Below the pieces are notes generated by a model. The model did no database searches, had not been told where the DNA came from, and saw only the letters and a program-made list of their open reading frames with translations. Positions 1 to 8,494 of a DNA stretch of 64,000 nt are shown piece after piece (the first letter of the stretch is position 1; each line of letters begins with the position of its first letter). The stretch is from assembly GCF_024199945.1 (NCBI RefSeq), contig NZ_JANADP010000001.1, positions 7,874,001-7,938,000 of the forward strand, written 5' to 3'. The stretch comes from Bradyrhizobium sp. CCGUVB4N. Its GTDB lineage: Bacteria > Pseudomonadota > Alphaproteobacteria > Rhizobiales > Xanthobacteraceae. The translations under genes and the position numbers were made by a program.

Positions 1-2
1 CC

Positions 3-509
3 TTCCAGCACGTCAAGCTGGTCCCCGACATGACCGTGCTGGAAAATGTCGCGATCGGCGCGCATCTGCGCGGCCATTCCGGGCCGCTCGCCTCGATGCT
101 GCGTCTCGACCGCGCCGATGAAGCCAAACTGCTTGCGGAAGCCGCCCGGCAGATCGAGCGGGTCGGCCTCGCCGACCAGATGCACCAGCTCGCCGGATCG
201 CTCTCGCTCGGCCAGCAGCGCATCGTCGAGATCGCCCGCGCGCTCTGCGTCGATCCGATGCTGCTGCTGCTCGACGAGCCCGCGGCCGGCCTGCGCCACA
301 TGGAAAAGCAGCAGCTCGCGAAGCTGCTGCGGGATCTGCGCGACGGCGGTATGAGCGTGCTGCTGGTCGAGCACGACATGGGCTTCGTGATGAATCTCGC
401 CGATCGCATCGTGGTGCTGGATTTCGGCACCAAGATCGCGGAAGGCACGCCCGCAACGATCAAGACCAATCCCGAAGTGATCAAGGCCTATCTCGGAGTG
501 GCGGCATGA
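3..509 (+). CDS. livG: Branched-chain amino acid ABC transporter ATP-binding protein LivG, C-terminal part
   Basis: This is one of the two cytoplasmic ATPases of a Liv-type branched-chain amino acid (or related amide/urea) importer. The reading frame is open from the first bases, so the N-terminus with the Walker A motif lies outside the window. Visible parts are the ABC signature (LSLGQQR), Walker B (LLLLDEPAAGL) and the switch histidine in LLVEHDMGFV. The short C-terminal tail ending in YLGV is typical of LivG. Its stop overlaps the start of the next gene by four bases, so the two ATPases are translationally coupled, as in most liv operons. The exact substrate cannot be read from the ATPases alone. 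Confidence 0.93.
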   Translation, partial: FQHVKLVPDMTVLENVAIGAHLRGHSGPLASMLRLDRADEAKLLAEAARQIERVGLADQMHQLAGSLSLGQQRIVEIARALCVDPMLLLLDEPAAGLRHMEKQQLAKLLRDLRDGGMSVLLVEHDMGFVMNLADRIVVLDFGTKIAEGTPATIKTNPEVIKAYLGVAA

Positions 510-1237
510 GCGCGCTGTTGTCCGTCACAGATGCACATGTCGCCTATGGCAAGGTCGAGGCCGTGCGCTCGGTTGGGCTCGAAGTCGGCGAGAACCAGAT
601 CGTCACCATCGTCGGCGCCAACGGCGCCGGCAAGACCACGCTGCTGTCGGCCATCATGGGCATCCTGCCGTTGAAGGGCCGCGTCGCCTTTGCCGGCCAG
701 GACCTTGCCCGGCTCGACATCGAGGACCGCGTCGCGATGGGGCTCGGCCTGGTCCCTGAGCACCGCGAATTGTTCGTGACCATGAATGTCGAGGACAATC
801 TCGAGCTCGGCGCTTTCCGCATCGAGCGCAGCAAGGCGAAGGCCTCGATGGAGCAGGTCTACACGCTGTTTCCGCGGCTGAAGGAGCGGCGCAAGCAGTT
901 CGCCGGCACGCTCTCCGGCGGCGAGCAGCAGATGCTCGCCATGGGCCGCGCGCTGATGGGCGCCCCGAAACTCCTGATGCTGGACGAGCCGAGCCTCGGT
1001 CTCGCGCCGATCATCGTCGCCGACATTTTCCGCATCATCACCGAGCTGCGCGCCAGCGGCGTGTCTGTGCTGCTGGTCGAGCAGAACGCACAGGCCGCGC
1101 TGAAGATCGCCGACCAGGCCTATGTGATGGAGCTCGGCGAGTTCGTCCTCAGCGGCAAGGCCAGCGACATCGCGGCGAACGAGCGGGTGGCGGCCAGCTA
1201 TCTCGGCTTCCAGCACGAAGGCGAGAGCGCAATCTAG
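506..1237 (+). CDS. livF: Branched-chain amino acid ABC transporter ATP-binding protein LivF
   Basis: Second ATPase of the Liv-type importer, 243 residues, the normal LivF length. Walker A is GANGAGKT at residues 37-44; the signature LSGGEQQ and Walker B LLMLDEPSLGLAP follow, and the switch histidine of LivG is replaced by glutamine (LLVEQNAQ), which is usual for LivF. The ATG overlaps the livG stop (ATGA). It is the last gene of the operon: a hairpin repeat and a convergent dsbB-like gene follow. It appears to be ordinary core-genome DNA with no sign of transfer. Confidence 0.94.
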   Translation: MSALLSVTDAHVAYGKVEAVRSVGLEVGENQIVTIVGANGAGKTTLLSAIMGILPLKGRVAFAGQDLARLDIEDRVAMGLGLVPEHRELFVTMNVEDNLELGAFRIERSKAKASMEQVYTLFPRLKERRKQFAGTLSGGEQQMLAMGRALMGAPKLLMLDEPSLGLAPIIVADIFRIITELRASGVSVLLVEQNAQAALKIADQAYVMELGEFVLSGKASDIAANERVAASYLGFQHEGESAI

Positions 1238-1247
1238 GTTGTTATTT

Positions 1248-1296
1248 GAGCATGATCTGTTCGGAAAACCGCTGCACGCTTTTCCGGATCATGCTC
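1248..1296. repeat. Hairpin repeat (REP-like) after livF
   Basis: An inverted repeat with arms GAGCATGATC and GATCATGCTC, extended inside by TCGGAAAA and TTTTCCGG, lies between the convergent livF and dsbB-like genes and covers the dsbB stop codon. From memory this hairpin is a dispersed repeat in Bradyrhizobium genomes; that part is recall, not shown here. It could act as a bidirectional transcript end. Confidence 0.6.
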
Positions 1297-1831
1297 GCTT
1301 CGCCGTCCGCACAAAGCCCCAGGCGGCGATCGCGGCCATCAGCAGCGAGATCAGCACGTTGTAGCCGGCGAGCGAGAGGCCGAGGAAGCGCCATTGCACC
1401 TCGTCGCAGCGCACCACCTTGACGGTGTCGAGCCGCGACAGCAGATCGCCGGCGCTGCCGAGATTGACGACCGGGCCGCTGCAATCGGTCGGGCCCTTCC
1501 AGAACCCCCATTCGACGCCCGAGTGATAGGTGCCGAGGCCGGCATTGGCGAGCGCCGCCAGCGCGAGGATTGCGAGCCCGGCCAGCAGCAGCGGCCGCGG
1601 CGCGCCGCTCCGCGCCGCAACGGCCGTGAGCGCACCGACCGGGATCATGAGGTAATAGGCGTAGCGCTGCTCGAGGCAGAGCGGACAGGGCAGGATCTCG
1701 AGGACGAGCTGGAAGAACCAGGCGCCCGCAATCGTCGCCGCGGCGATCAGGGTGACGACCAGCGAGCCGGTCAGCGCAGGTGCGCTGGCGGCCGGTCGAA
1801 ATGCGGGCATTGCGGCACTCTGGGTCGTCAC
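1289..1831 (-). CDS. dsbB: Disulfide bond formation protein B (DsbB family)
   Basis: Inner-membrane quinone reductase-type protein that reoxidises the periplasmic thiol oxidase DsbA. The 180-residue protein has four hydrophobic segments. The first periplasmic loop carries the CxxC motif (C49-P-L-C52) within LPCPLCLEQR, and a second cysteine pair is at C117 and C142, matching the two redox pairs of DsbB. The gene is convergent with livF. The N-terminal 20 residues are non-hydrophobic and alternative starts exist, so the exact start is less sure than the family. Confidence 0.9.
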   Translation of the reverse strand: MTTQSAAMPAFRPAASAPALTGSLVVTLIAAATIAGAWFFQLVLEILPCPLCLEQRYAYYLMIPVGALTAVAARSGAPRPLLLAGLAILALAALANAGLGTYHSGVEWGFWKGPTDCSGPVVNLGSAGDLLSRLDTVKVVRCDEVQWRFLGLSLAGYNVLISLLMAAIAAWGFVRTAKRA

Positions 1832-1867
1832 GGCGGCCTCTTTCGGATGGGGCGTGGCGCTAGATTC

Positions 1868-1924
1868 TCATTTTGATGCGTTTTCCTGACGTGAACCGGT
1901 ATCCACTTCGCTCGAAAACGCCAC
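1868..1924. repeat. Short dispersed-type repeat upstream of dsbB
   Basis: Arms GCGTTTTC and GAAAACGC flank a core containing GTGAACCGGTATCCACTTCG. I recall this as a very common intergenic repeat in Bradyrhizobium; a genome-wide copy count would confirm it. It lies upstream of the dsbB-like gene. Confidence 0.5.
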
Positions 1925-2051
1925 TAGCCTCTAACCCCGGCCCAGGCCCCTGTCGAGAACGCCCGGGATCACTTTGGCGCGGGTTGACCCCGGTTTCTCC
2001 ATGGCTATAGTCCGCCGGCTTCGCGAGGCTCCTTCCGGGACCCGACCGAGG

Positions 2052-2093
2052 GCCCCTGTGGCGGAACTGGTAGACGCGCTCGACTCAAAATCG
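2052..2093 (+). pseudogene. tRNA-Leu(CAA), 5' half, split by the integrative element
   Basis: The acceptor strand GCCCCTG, D-arm and 5' anticodon strand of a leucine tRNA are intact up to the anticodon loop (CTCAAAA, anticodon CAA). The gene then runs into AT-rich element DNA. The matching 3' half (3' anticodon strand, variable arm, T-arm, CAGGGGC and ACCA) lies about 47 kb downstream, and the two halves joined at the shared repeat make a complete class II tRNA-Leu. The host gene is therefore disrupted, not reconstituted. Confidence 0.9.
2077..2093 (+). repeat. attL core (17-bp direct repeat)
   Basis: The 17 bp CGCTCGACTCAAAATCG occurs here and at 49017-49033 in direct orientation. It covers the 5' anticodon stem and loop of the tRNA. 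Crossover in the anticodon loop between short inverted stem arms is a known target style for tyrosine recombinases. Confidence 0.85.
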
Positions 2094-2168
2094 GAATACT
2101 ATCAGTAGCTTATCAATTTTTGCATTGATTTTTCAGTCACTTACTGTTATTCTGTCTCCGAAATAAGC

Positions 2169-2187
2169 CTTACACAGGTCTTACACA
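2169..2187 (+). promoter_or_regulatory. Putative integrase arm-type sites, left end
   Basis: Two direct copies of CTTACACA lie 11 bp apart, start to start, between attL and the integrase gene. A similar pair lies just inside attR at nearly the same spacing. Placement at both ends of the element suggests arm-type binding sites for the integrase or a helper; binding is inferred. Confidence 0.45.
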
Positions 2188-2226
2188 AAATCGCGTTTTC
2201 AAGCGATTTTTCGGAGGCTGGCGCAC

Positions 2227-3534
2227 ATGGCAGAACACCACGAGCTGATGGGAGGCAAACTCCACATCTATAAGCGCGACAATAGCCGCTTCTGGCAGTG
2301 CTCGACCTATCTGCGCGGCAAGAACTGGCGCAACACGACGAAGGAAGAAAGCCTCTCGCACGCGAAGGAGATCGCGGAGGACTGGTATCTGGAACTGCGC
2401 GGCAAGGCCCGAGCGGGAGCGCTCACTTCCGGGCCGACTTTCAAGAAGGCTGCCGACCAATTCCTCGCGGAATACGAAACCATCACGCAAGGTCAGCGGA
2501 GCCCGGAGTGGGTCAAGACCTACGCGCTTATGCTCCGTGTGTACCTGGTCCCCTATTTCGGAAAGATGGCGTTATCGGAGATCACCGCCGGCAAGGTGCA
2601 AGAGTATCGAATTCACCGGAGACAATTGAGTATCGACAAGAGAGGGAAGCCGCCCTCTCGTTCCTCGATGCATCATGAGACAGTTACGATCAGGCAGGTC
2701 CTCAAAACGGCATTGCGTCATGGCTGGCTGACCGCATTGCCGGACCTCTCCCAACCCTACAAGACATCGGGCAAGATCACCCATCGCGCCTGGTTCTCCC
2801 CCGAGGAATATCAGCGACTTTACGAAGCGACGCGCCGCAGGGCGCAGGCGCCATTGCACAATCGCCACAAGTGGGCGTGCGAGCAGTTGCACGACTACGT
2901 TCTCTTCATGGCGAATACCGGGCTCAGGCCTGACGAGGCCGCCCGGCTTGAATTCCGCGACGTTAAGATCGTCAAGGACCACGGTAGCAAGGAAACGATT
3001 CTAGAAATCGAGGTGCGCGGCAAGCGCGGCGTCGGATGGTGCAAAAGCACGCACAACGCGGTGGTGCCCTTTGAAAGGTTGCGGAATCGGTTACGGCCCG
3101 AGATCATTCCAGAGTCGGACGAAGATGAAGCGCCGCCTCGGCAGGCTACGGCCAGGAACACCAAGCCGCGCCTGGTCAAGCCGCAGTCTACTGACCGGCT
3201 GTTTCCGATGAAGCAGCGCGGCTTGCTTAACACCATTCTCGACGAACTTAAGCTCAAGCTTGATCGCGACGGTAAGCCGCGGACAAGCTATAGCCTGCGG
3301 CACACCTATATCTGCTTTCGCCTCATGGAAGGCGCCGATATCTACCAGATCGCCAAGAACTGCCGCACCAGCGTCGAGATGATCGAGAAGTTCTACGCAG
3401 CCCACATCAAGACGATGCTCGATGCTGCAGCGATCAACGTGCGGAAGGGCACTATCCAAAGGGAACGCAAGAGCCGCGAAGGCGGCGAACAGGATACGAT
3501 CCGAACGGATCGGAAAGCCCGCAAGGATGGGTGA
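2227..3534 (+). CDS. int: Tyrosine recombinase/integrase of the element
   Basis: Site-specific recombinase of 435 residues that would insert and excise the element at the tRNA-Leu anticodon loop. An N-terminal arm-binding region is followed by a core-binding SAM-like domain (about residues 70-170) and the catalytic domain. Catalytic residues visible are R234 (TGLRPDEA), R358-H359 (SLRHTY) and the nucleophile Y390 (EKFYAAH). A charged insertion at about residues 295-325 and a basic tail are unusual extras. It lies about 130 bp from attL and reads into the element. No excisionase gene is obvious nearby. Confidence 0.92.
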   Translation: MAEHHELMGGKLHIYKRDNSRFWQCSTYLRGKNWRNTTKEESLSHAKEIAEDWYLELRGKARAGALTSGPTFKKAADQFLAEYETITQGQRSPEWVKTYALMLRVYLVPYFGKMALSEITAGKVQEYRIHRRQLSIDKRGKPPSRSSMHHETVTIRQVLKTALRHGWLTALPDLSQPYKTSGKITHRAWFSPEEYQRLYEATRRRAQAPLHNRHKWACEQLHDYVLFMANTGLRPDEAARLEFRDVKIVKDHGSKETILEIEVRGKRGVGWCKSTHNAVVPFERLRNRLRPEIIPESDEDEAPPRQATARNTKPRLVKPQSTDRLFPMKQRGLLNTILDELKLKLDRDGKPRTSYSLRHTYICFRLMEGADIYQIAKNCRTSVEMIEKFYAAHIKTMLDAAAINVRKGTIQRERKSREGGEQDTIRTDRKARKDG

Positions 3535-3642
3535 AATGCTACGCTCCGAAGGGAGCGCAAAACCACCAATTTACAGGCTGATTAGAGGGTTTTCATTTTT
3601 TGGTTGGCGCGCACGCTTTGGCATGTCTATAACGGCTTGTGC

Positions 3643-3728
3643 GCGGGTATGGCGGAACTGGTAGACGCGCCGCACTCAAAATGCGGTGCCCAAAAGGCGT
3701 GGGGGTTCGATTCCCTCTACCCGCACCA
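3643..3728 (+). tRNA. tRNA-Leu(CAA) carried by the element
   Basis: A complete 86-nt class II tRNA including encoded CCA. The acceptor stem is GCGGGTA/TACCCGC; the anticodon stem-loop CCGCA-CTCAAAA-TGCGG gives anticodon CAA; the T-loop is TTCGATT. It has the same anticodon as the host tRNA that the element splits, but its acceptor, anticodon-stem, variable-arm and T-stem sequences differ, so it is not a recent copy of that gene. It ends 22 bp before the methyltransferase start and may share a transcript with it. It probably restores UUG decoding lost by insertion. Confidence 0.95.
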
Positions 3729-3750
3729 TCTCTTGAAACCCAGATTTTAG

Positions 3751-6516
3751 ATGAACATTGCCGAAATCGAGATGCAGCTTGCCGATCTGGTCAAGCAGTC
3801 TTTTGACAGCAACGAGTTCCCGTTTAAGTTTCTCGAAATCTACAATGCGCCCAAGGCGACGCTCACCAAATTGCGCTCTGGCACACAGAACAAGGGTCAG
3901 CTGCAGAGCGACGTGCTCTGGTCGCGGAAGCTCTACTTCCGTTGCGCTCCAGAGGGACAGGTAACCGCGACGCTCGACGCGCTCCGGGAGACCAAAGCAG
4001 CCAAGTCGCAGAAGCCGCGCTTCCTTCTTGTGACTGACGGACGAGAGGTTGCCGCTTACGACACCAAGATCGACGACCCCCAGCACTTCGACTTCGACAA
4101 GCTTAACGATCGTTTTGACTTCTTCCTGCCGCTTGCAGGCATCGAGAAATATGAGGCGGTCGCGGAAAATCCAGCCGACATCAAGGCTGCCGGGCGGCTC
4201 GCCAAGCTCCATGACGAAATCGAACGTCACAATCCCGATTGGCTTGTTCCCGAGAAGCGGCATCCGCTGAATCAATTTCTTACGCGCATTCTATTCTGCA
4301 TGTTCGCCGAGGACACCGGCAGCTTTCCTCAAGACCTGTTCGTCAGGACCATCAGCGATTTCGGAGGGGCCGACGGCGAACACCTCCAAAGCCTCTTGAA
4401 GCAGCTGTTCGACGTTATGAACGTTCCGGACGATCGGCGTGGCGATCTGCCGGCTCACATTCGCGCCTTCCCCTACGTGAATGGCGGACTCTTTGCTGAC
4501 AGCACGGAGGTGCCCGTCTTCAATCGCCGTGCCAAGCGCATGCTGGTCGAAGCCGCTCAGCTCGATTGGCGGGAGATTAACCCCGACATCTTCGGGTCGA
4601 TGATTCAGGCTGTCGTCGACACCGAGATGCGCGGCGACCTCGGCATGCACTACACGTCCGTGCCGAACATCATGAAGGTGTTGCAGCCTCTCTTCCTGAT
4701 GTCGCTCGAAGAAGAGTTTGAACGCGCGCGCGGCCACCGTGAAGAACGCTCCTTGCTTCAAAAGTTGCTGACGCGCATTTCAAAGATCCGCGTCTTCGAT
4801 CCTGCCTGCGGCTCTGGAAACTTCCTGATCATCGCGTACCGCGAATTGCGCAAGCTGGAGATGCGCATCTTTCAGCGCCTCGACGAGATTGGCGGAGGCC
4901 AGACGACGTGGCGTGAGCAAAGCGGGGTCAAGCTATCCAGCTTTTACGGAATCGAATTGGCAGACTTCGCCGCAGAGACGACCAAGCTGTCGCTCTGGAT
5001 TGCCGAATACCAGATGAACCAGCGGTTCAAAAGCTTGTTCGGCGAAGCGCCGAAGAGCTTCCCCTTGAGGGACGGCGGTCACATCGTATGCGGCAACGCT
5101 CTCCGGCTCGATTGGCTTCAGGTCTGTCCTCGACCGATGAAGACGGTCCAGAAGGAAAAGATTTTCGACTTGGCTCGGGTGGAAAAGGTACATGCCACCG
5201 AGCAAGTCCCTGACGACGAGGCGGAGACTTACGTCGTCGGCAATCCGCCGTATCTGGGTGGCAAGAAGCTTACACCAGATCAGGTCAACGATATGTTGGC
5301 TGCTGGCCTCTCCAACATGCGGCAGGTCGACTATGTCGGATGCTGGTTCGTGAAAGCCGTCAACTACACGATAGGTTCACCAACACAATTCGCTTTCGTT
5401 GCAACAAGTTCGATCTGCCAGGGAGAGCAAGTCCATCTATTGTGGCGGTATATTTTTGATCGAGGCCACGAGATCGGATTTGCTTATGAACCGTTTAAAT
5501 GGTCGAACAATGCGGCAAATAACGCCGGTGTTTATTGCACTATAATTGGTGTCCGCCGCTCCCCAGACAATCTAACCAAACGCCTATTCGCTTCGGGGTA
5601 CGAGAAAAAGGTCAAATCGATCAGTCCTTACCTAATCGAAGGCGCTCCGATATTCGTAGTCCCTGCTCGCAAGCCGATAAATGGCTTGCCAGAGATGTGT
5701 ATGGGCAGCAATCCCGTCGACGGAAAGCATCTAGTACTTTCTAGATCCGAGTTTGACCGCGCAGTGGCTGCCGATCCTGGCGTGGAACGCTTCTTGAAGA
5801 GATATATGGGCGGAAACGATTTTATCGACGGACAACAGCGTTACTGTATTTGGATCAGAGATGAAGAGATCGAAGATGCTCTCAAACATGGATTTCTTGC
5901 AGCACGGATAGACGCATGTCAAAAGTATCGTTTAACCGCTGGGAGAGATGCCAAGAAGGCCGCTAATCGGCCTCATCGATTCTGCTATAGTACACATGAA
6001 GCTGCTCCAGCTATCATTTGCCCTAACACAAGTTCTTCGAACCGTTTATTCCTGCCAGTCGGATTTGTTGACGACGGTGTAGTCATAAACAAGGAAGCAT
6101 TCTCGATTTATGATCCTCCGCCCTTTATCTTGGGTCTTATGTCTTCAACAATGCACCGTGTGTGGCTGGCTGCTGCGGGCGGCCGAATCGGTGATGGATT
6201 TCGATACTCGGTAAAGCTGGTTTACAACAATTTTCCACTGCCTGAACTATCAAATGCGGATGAACAGGCGCTCGAAGAAGCGTCATGGCAGATTATTGCA
6301 GCGCGAGAAGCTCACGCTGGCAAAACGATCGCCTGGCTGTATGATCCCGACACGATGCCAAACAACTTGCACGAAGCGCACCGCGCGGTCGATGAGATTA
6401 TAGAACGTCTTTATATCGGACGAACCTTTAAGAGCGACTCTGAGCGCCTTGAGCATCTCTTCAAGCTATACGCCGAGATGACCACCGAAAAGCAAAGGGA
6501 GGTCGCTCTTGCCTGA
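3751..6516 (+). CDS. MmeI/YeeA-like N6-adenine DNA methyltransferase
   Basis: A 921-residue class I SAM-dependent DNA methyltransferase. SAM motif I (FDPACGSGNFL) is near residues 349-359 and the adenine-methylation motif NPPY is near 498-501. The order (N-terminal MmeI_N-like part, helical spacer, methyltransferase, target-recognition region at about 640-860, C-terminal MmeI_C-like helix with LYDPDTMP) matches the MmeI/YeeA group. I see no clear D-ExK nuclease signature in the N-terminus, so cleavage is likely supplied by the downstream genes. Codons in roughly the middle and later part (about 5340-6250) are clearly more AT-rich than the ends. No strong ribosome site precedes the ATG. It is first in an operon with the helicase and GIY-YIG genes. 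Confidence 0.88.
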   Translation: MNIAEIEMQLADLVKQSFDSNEFPFKFLEIYNAPKATLTKLRSGTQNKGQLQSDVLWSRKLYFRCAPEGQVTATLDALRETKAAKSQKPRFLLVTDGREVAAYDTKIDDPQHFDFDKLNDRFDFFLPLAGIEKYEAVAENPADIKAAGRLAKLHDEIERHNPDWLVPEKRHPLNQFLTRILFCMFAEDTGSFPQDLFVRTISDFGGADGEHLQSLLKQLFDVMNVPDDRRGDLPAHIRAFPYVNGGLFADSTEVPVFNRRAKRMLVEAAQLDWREINPDIFGSMIQAVVDTEMRGDLGMHYTSVPNIMKVLQPLFLMSLEEEFERARGHREERSLLQKLLTRISKIRVFDPACGSGNFLIIAYRELRKLEMRIFQRLDEIGGGQTTWREQSGVKLSSFYGIELADFAAETTKLSLWIAEYQMNQRFKSLFGEAPKSFPLRDGGHIVCGNALRLDWLQVCPRPMKTVQKEKIFDLARVEKVHATEQVPDDEAETYVVGNPPYLGGKKLTPDQVNDMLAAGLSNMRQVDYVGCWFVKAVNYTIGSPTQFAFVATSSICQGEQVHLLWRYIFDRGHEIGFAYEPFKWSNNAANNAGVYCTIIGVRRSPDNLTKRLFASGYEKKVKSISPYLIEGAPIFVVPARKPINGLPEMCMGSNPVDGKHLVLSRSEFDRAVAADPGVERFLKRYMGGNDFIDGQQRYCIWIRDEEIEDALKHGFLAARIDACQKYRLTAGRDAKKAANRPHRFCYSTHEAAPAIICPNTSSSNRLFLPVGFVDDGVVINKEAFSIYDPPPFILGLMSSTMHRVWLAAAGGRIGDGFRYSVKLVYNNFPLPELSNADEQALEEASWQIIAAREAHAGKTIAWLYDPDTMPNNLHEAHRAVDEIIERLYIGRTFKSDSERLEHLFKLYAEMTTEKQREVALA

Positions 6517-8488
6517 TTTCGTACACGTCACTTACGGGCAGACCGGGGCCAGCCAAAAGCAGGACGCTATGGGTATGCGCGCGATGCAGGCGCGCGCATA
6601 CGCCGAACGCGGCTCCCAATATCTTCTCGTCAAGGCACCGCCCGCTTCCGGCAAGTCCCGCGCCCTCATGTTCATCGGCCTCGACAAGCTGGAGCATCAG
6701 GCCATCCGGAAAGTCATCGTTGCCGTTCCCGAGCGCTCCATCGGCGCCTCGTTCCGCTCGACCAAGCTTACCGAGCATGGCTTCTTTCGCGACTGGGCCG
6801 TCGATGACGAATGGAATCTGTGCACCGCAGGCGGCGATGCAGGTAAAGTCGGTCGGTTCCAGGCATTCATGGAAAGCGATGCGGAAGTGCTGATCTGTAC
6901 GCATGCCACGCTGCGCTTTGCCTATGACAAGATCGGTGCCGAACCGTTTGCCAATTGCCTACTAGCCGTCGACGAATTCCATCATGCCTCCGCCGACGCC
7001 GATAGCCGCCTCGGCGAGGTTGTGCGTGGCCTAATGGCCGATGGCCGGTCGCATATCGTCGCCATGACCGGAAGCTATTTCCGGGGCGACAGCATTCCGG
7101 TGCTGCGTCCGGAGGATGAAGAGCGGTTTACGCGCGTCAGCTACACCTATTATGAGCAGCTCAACGGCTACATGCATCTCAAGAGCCTCGGCATCGGCTA
7201 TCACTTTTATCGCGGCCGCTACCTCGATGCGATCAACGAAATCCTCGATCCTGACAAGAAGACCATCATTCATATTCCGAGCGTCAACGCGGCCGAGAGC
7301 ACGAAGGAAAAATACGAGGAAGTTGACCGTATTCTCGACCACCTGGGAGATGTGGTGCAGACCGATCCGGTGACCGGTCTCCATCACGTGCTGCACAAGA
7401 GCGGCAAGGTGCTCAAGGTGGCCGACCTCGTCGAAGACGACGAGAAGACCCGTAACCGGGTGATGGAGACATTACGCAATATCGAGGGCCGCGACGACGT
7501 TGACATCATCATCGCGCTCGGCATGGCCAAGGAAGGCTTCGACTGGATCTACTGCGAGCACGCCCTCACCGTGGGTTATCGCGGCTCGCTCACGGAAATC
7601 ATCCAGATCATCGGGCGCGCCACGCGGGACTGCCCCGGAAAGTCGCATGCCCAGTTCACGAACCTGATCGCCGAGCCTGACGCCTCCGCCGATAACGTCG
7701 CGGAGGCCGTCAACAACATGCTCAAGGCGATTGCCGCCTCACTCCTCATGGAGCAAGTCCTAGCGCCCAACTTCAAGTTCAAAACGCGCGCTACCGATGA
7801 CAATATCGACGGCGGCGCCAAGATCGTCGACATCGACTACGCCAACAGCGAGACCACTGTCGCCATCAAAGGCTTCGCGGAGCCCAGCACGCCGCGCGTG
7901 CGCCAAATCCTGCAAAGCGATCTGGTCGATCTCACCGCTTCCGTCATGCAAGACGAGCGCGTGCTGCGCGCCGCCATGAATCCGGAGGAGATTCCGCCGG
8001 AGGTCGTGACGGCGGTCTACGTACCGAAGGTCATTGAGACGAAATACCCGGATCTCTCGCCGCAGGAGGTCGAGGAGGTCCGGCAACATGTCGTGGCTAA
8101 CGCCGCCTTCAAGGCCAGCAGCAGCGGCGGCCTGCCGGAGCTCAACGACAACCTCATTAAGCTGGCTAACAAATTCATCAACGTCAAAGACCTTGACATC
8201 GACCTAATCGACAGCGTCAACCCGTTCCAGCTTGCTTACGAAATCATGTCGAAGTCGGTCGACGCCGACGTGTTGAAGCGTATCCACGGTGCCATCACGG
8301 CGCGGCGTATCCAGATGACCGAGGAAGAGGCTGTTGCGCTTTGGCCTCGCATCAAAAGCTTCAGTGAGACGCATGGCCGGGAGCCGAGCCTCACCGCGCA
8401 AAATCCGATGGAACGGCGTCTCGCCGAAGCGCTCGAATGGATCAGGGCCAAGAAGCGCGAGCACCTTCGCACCCAGCAGCCGGGGTAA
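6509..8488 (+). CDS. DEAD/DEAH-type superfamily 2 helicase
   Basis: A 659-residue SF2 ATPase that probably translocates on or remodels nucleic acid for the methyltransferase/nuclease pair. Walker A is APPASGKS (about residues 44-51), the Walker B box is the variant DEFHH (about 155), and the C-terminal RecA lobe carries a motif VI-like QIIGRATRD. The last ~250 residues match nothing I recognise. The start is a TTG with a strong AGGGAGG six bases upstream; it overlaps the methyltransferase stop by eight bases, which supports coupled translation. The next gene follows after six bases. Confidence 0.85.
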   Translation: MPDFVHVTYGQTGASQKQDAMGMRAMQARAYAERGSQYLLVKAPPASGKSRALMFIGLDKLEHQAIRKVIVAVPERSIGASFRSTKLTEHGFFRDWAVDDEWNLCTAGGDAGKVGRFQAFMESDAEVLICTHATLRFAYDKIGAEPFANCLLAVDEFHHASADADSRLGEVVRGLMADGRSHIVAMTGSYFRGDSIPVLRPEDEERFTRVSYTYYEQLNGYMHLKSLGIGYHFYRGRYLDAINEILDPDKKTIIHIPSVNAAESTKEKYEEVDRILDHLGDVVQTDPVTGLHHVLHKSGKVLKVADLVEDDEKTRNRVMETLRNIEGRDDVDIIIALGMAKEGFDWIYCEHALTVGYRGSLTEIIQIIGRATRDCPGKSHAQFTNLIAEPDASADNVAEAVNNMLKAIAASLLMEQVLAPNFKFKTRATDDNIDGGAKIVDIDYANSETTVAIKGFAEPSTPRVRQILQSDLVDLTASVMQDERVLRAAMNPEEIPPEVVTAVYVPKVIETKYPDLSPQEVEEVRQHVVANAAFKASSSGGLPELNDNLIKLANKFINVKDLDIDLIDSVNPFQLAYEIMSKSVDADVLKRIHGAITARRIQMTEEEAVALWPRIKSFSETHGREPSLTAQNPMERRLAEALEWIRAKKREHLRTQQPG

Positions 8489-8494
8489 GGCGCT

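Noticed and set aside
3643..3728. The element-borne tRNA-Leu as an attachment site or a duplicate of the host gene
   Set aside because: Its acceptor, anticodon stem and variable arm differ from the split host tRNA, and its 3' end is not repeated elsewhere in the window; it is better read as an independent replacement tRNA.
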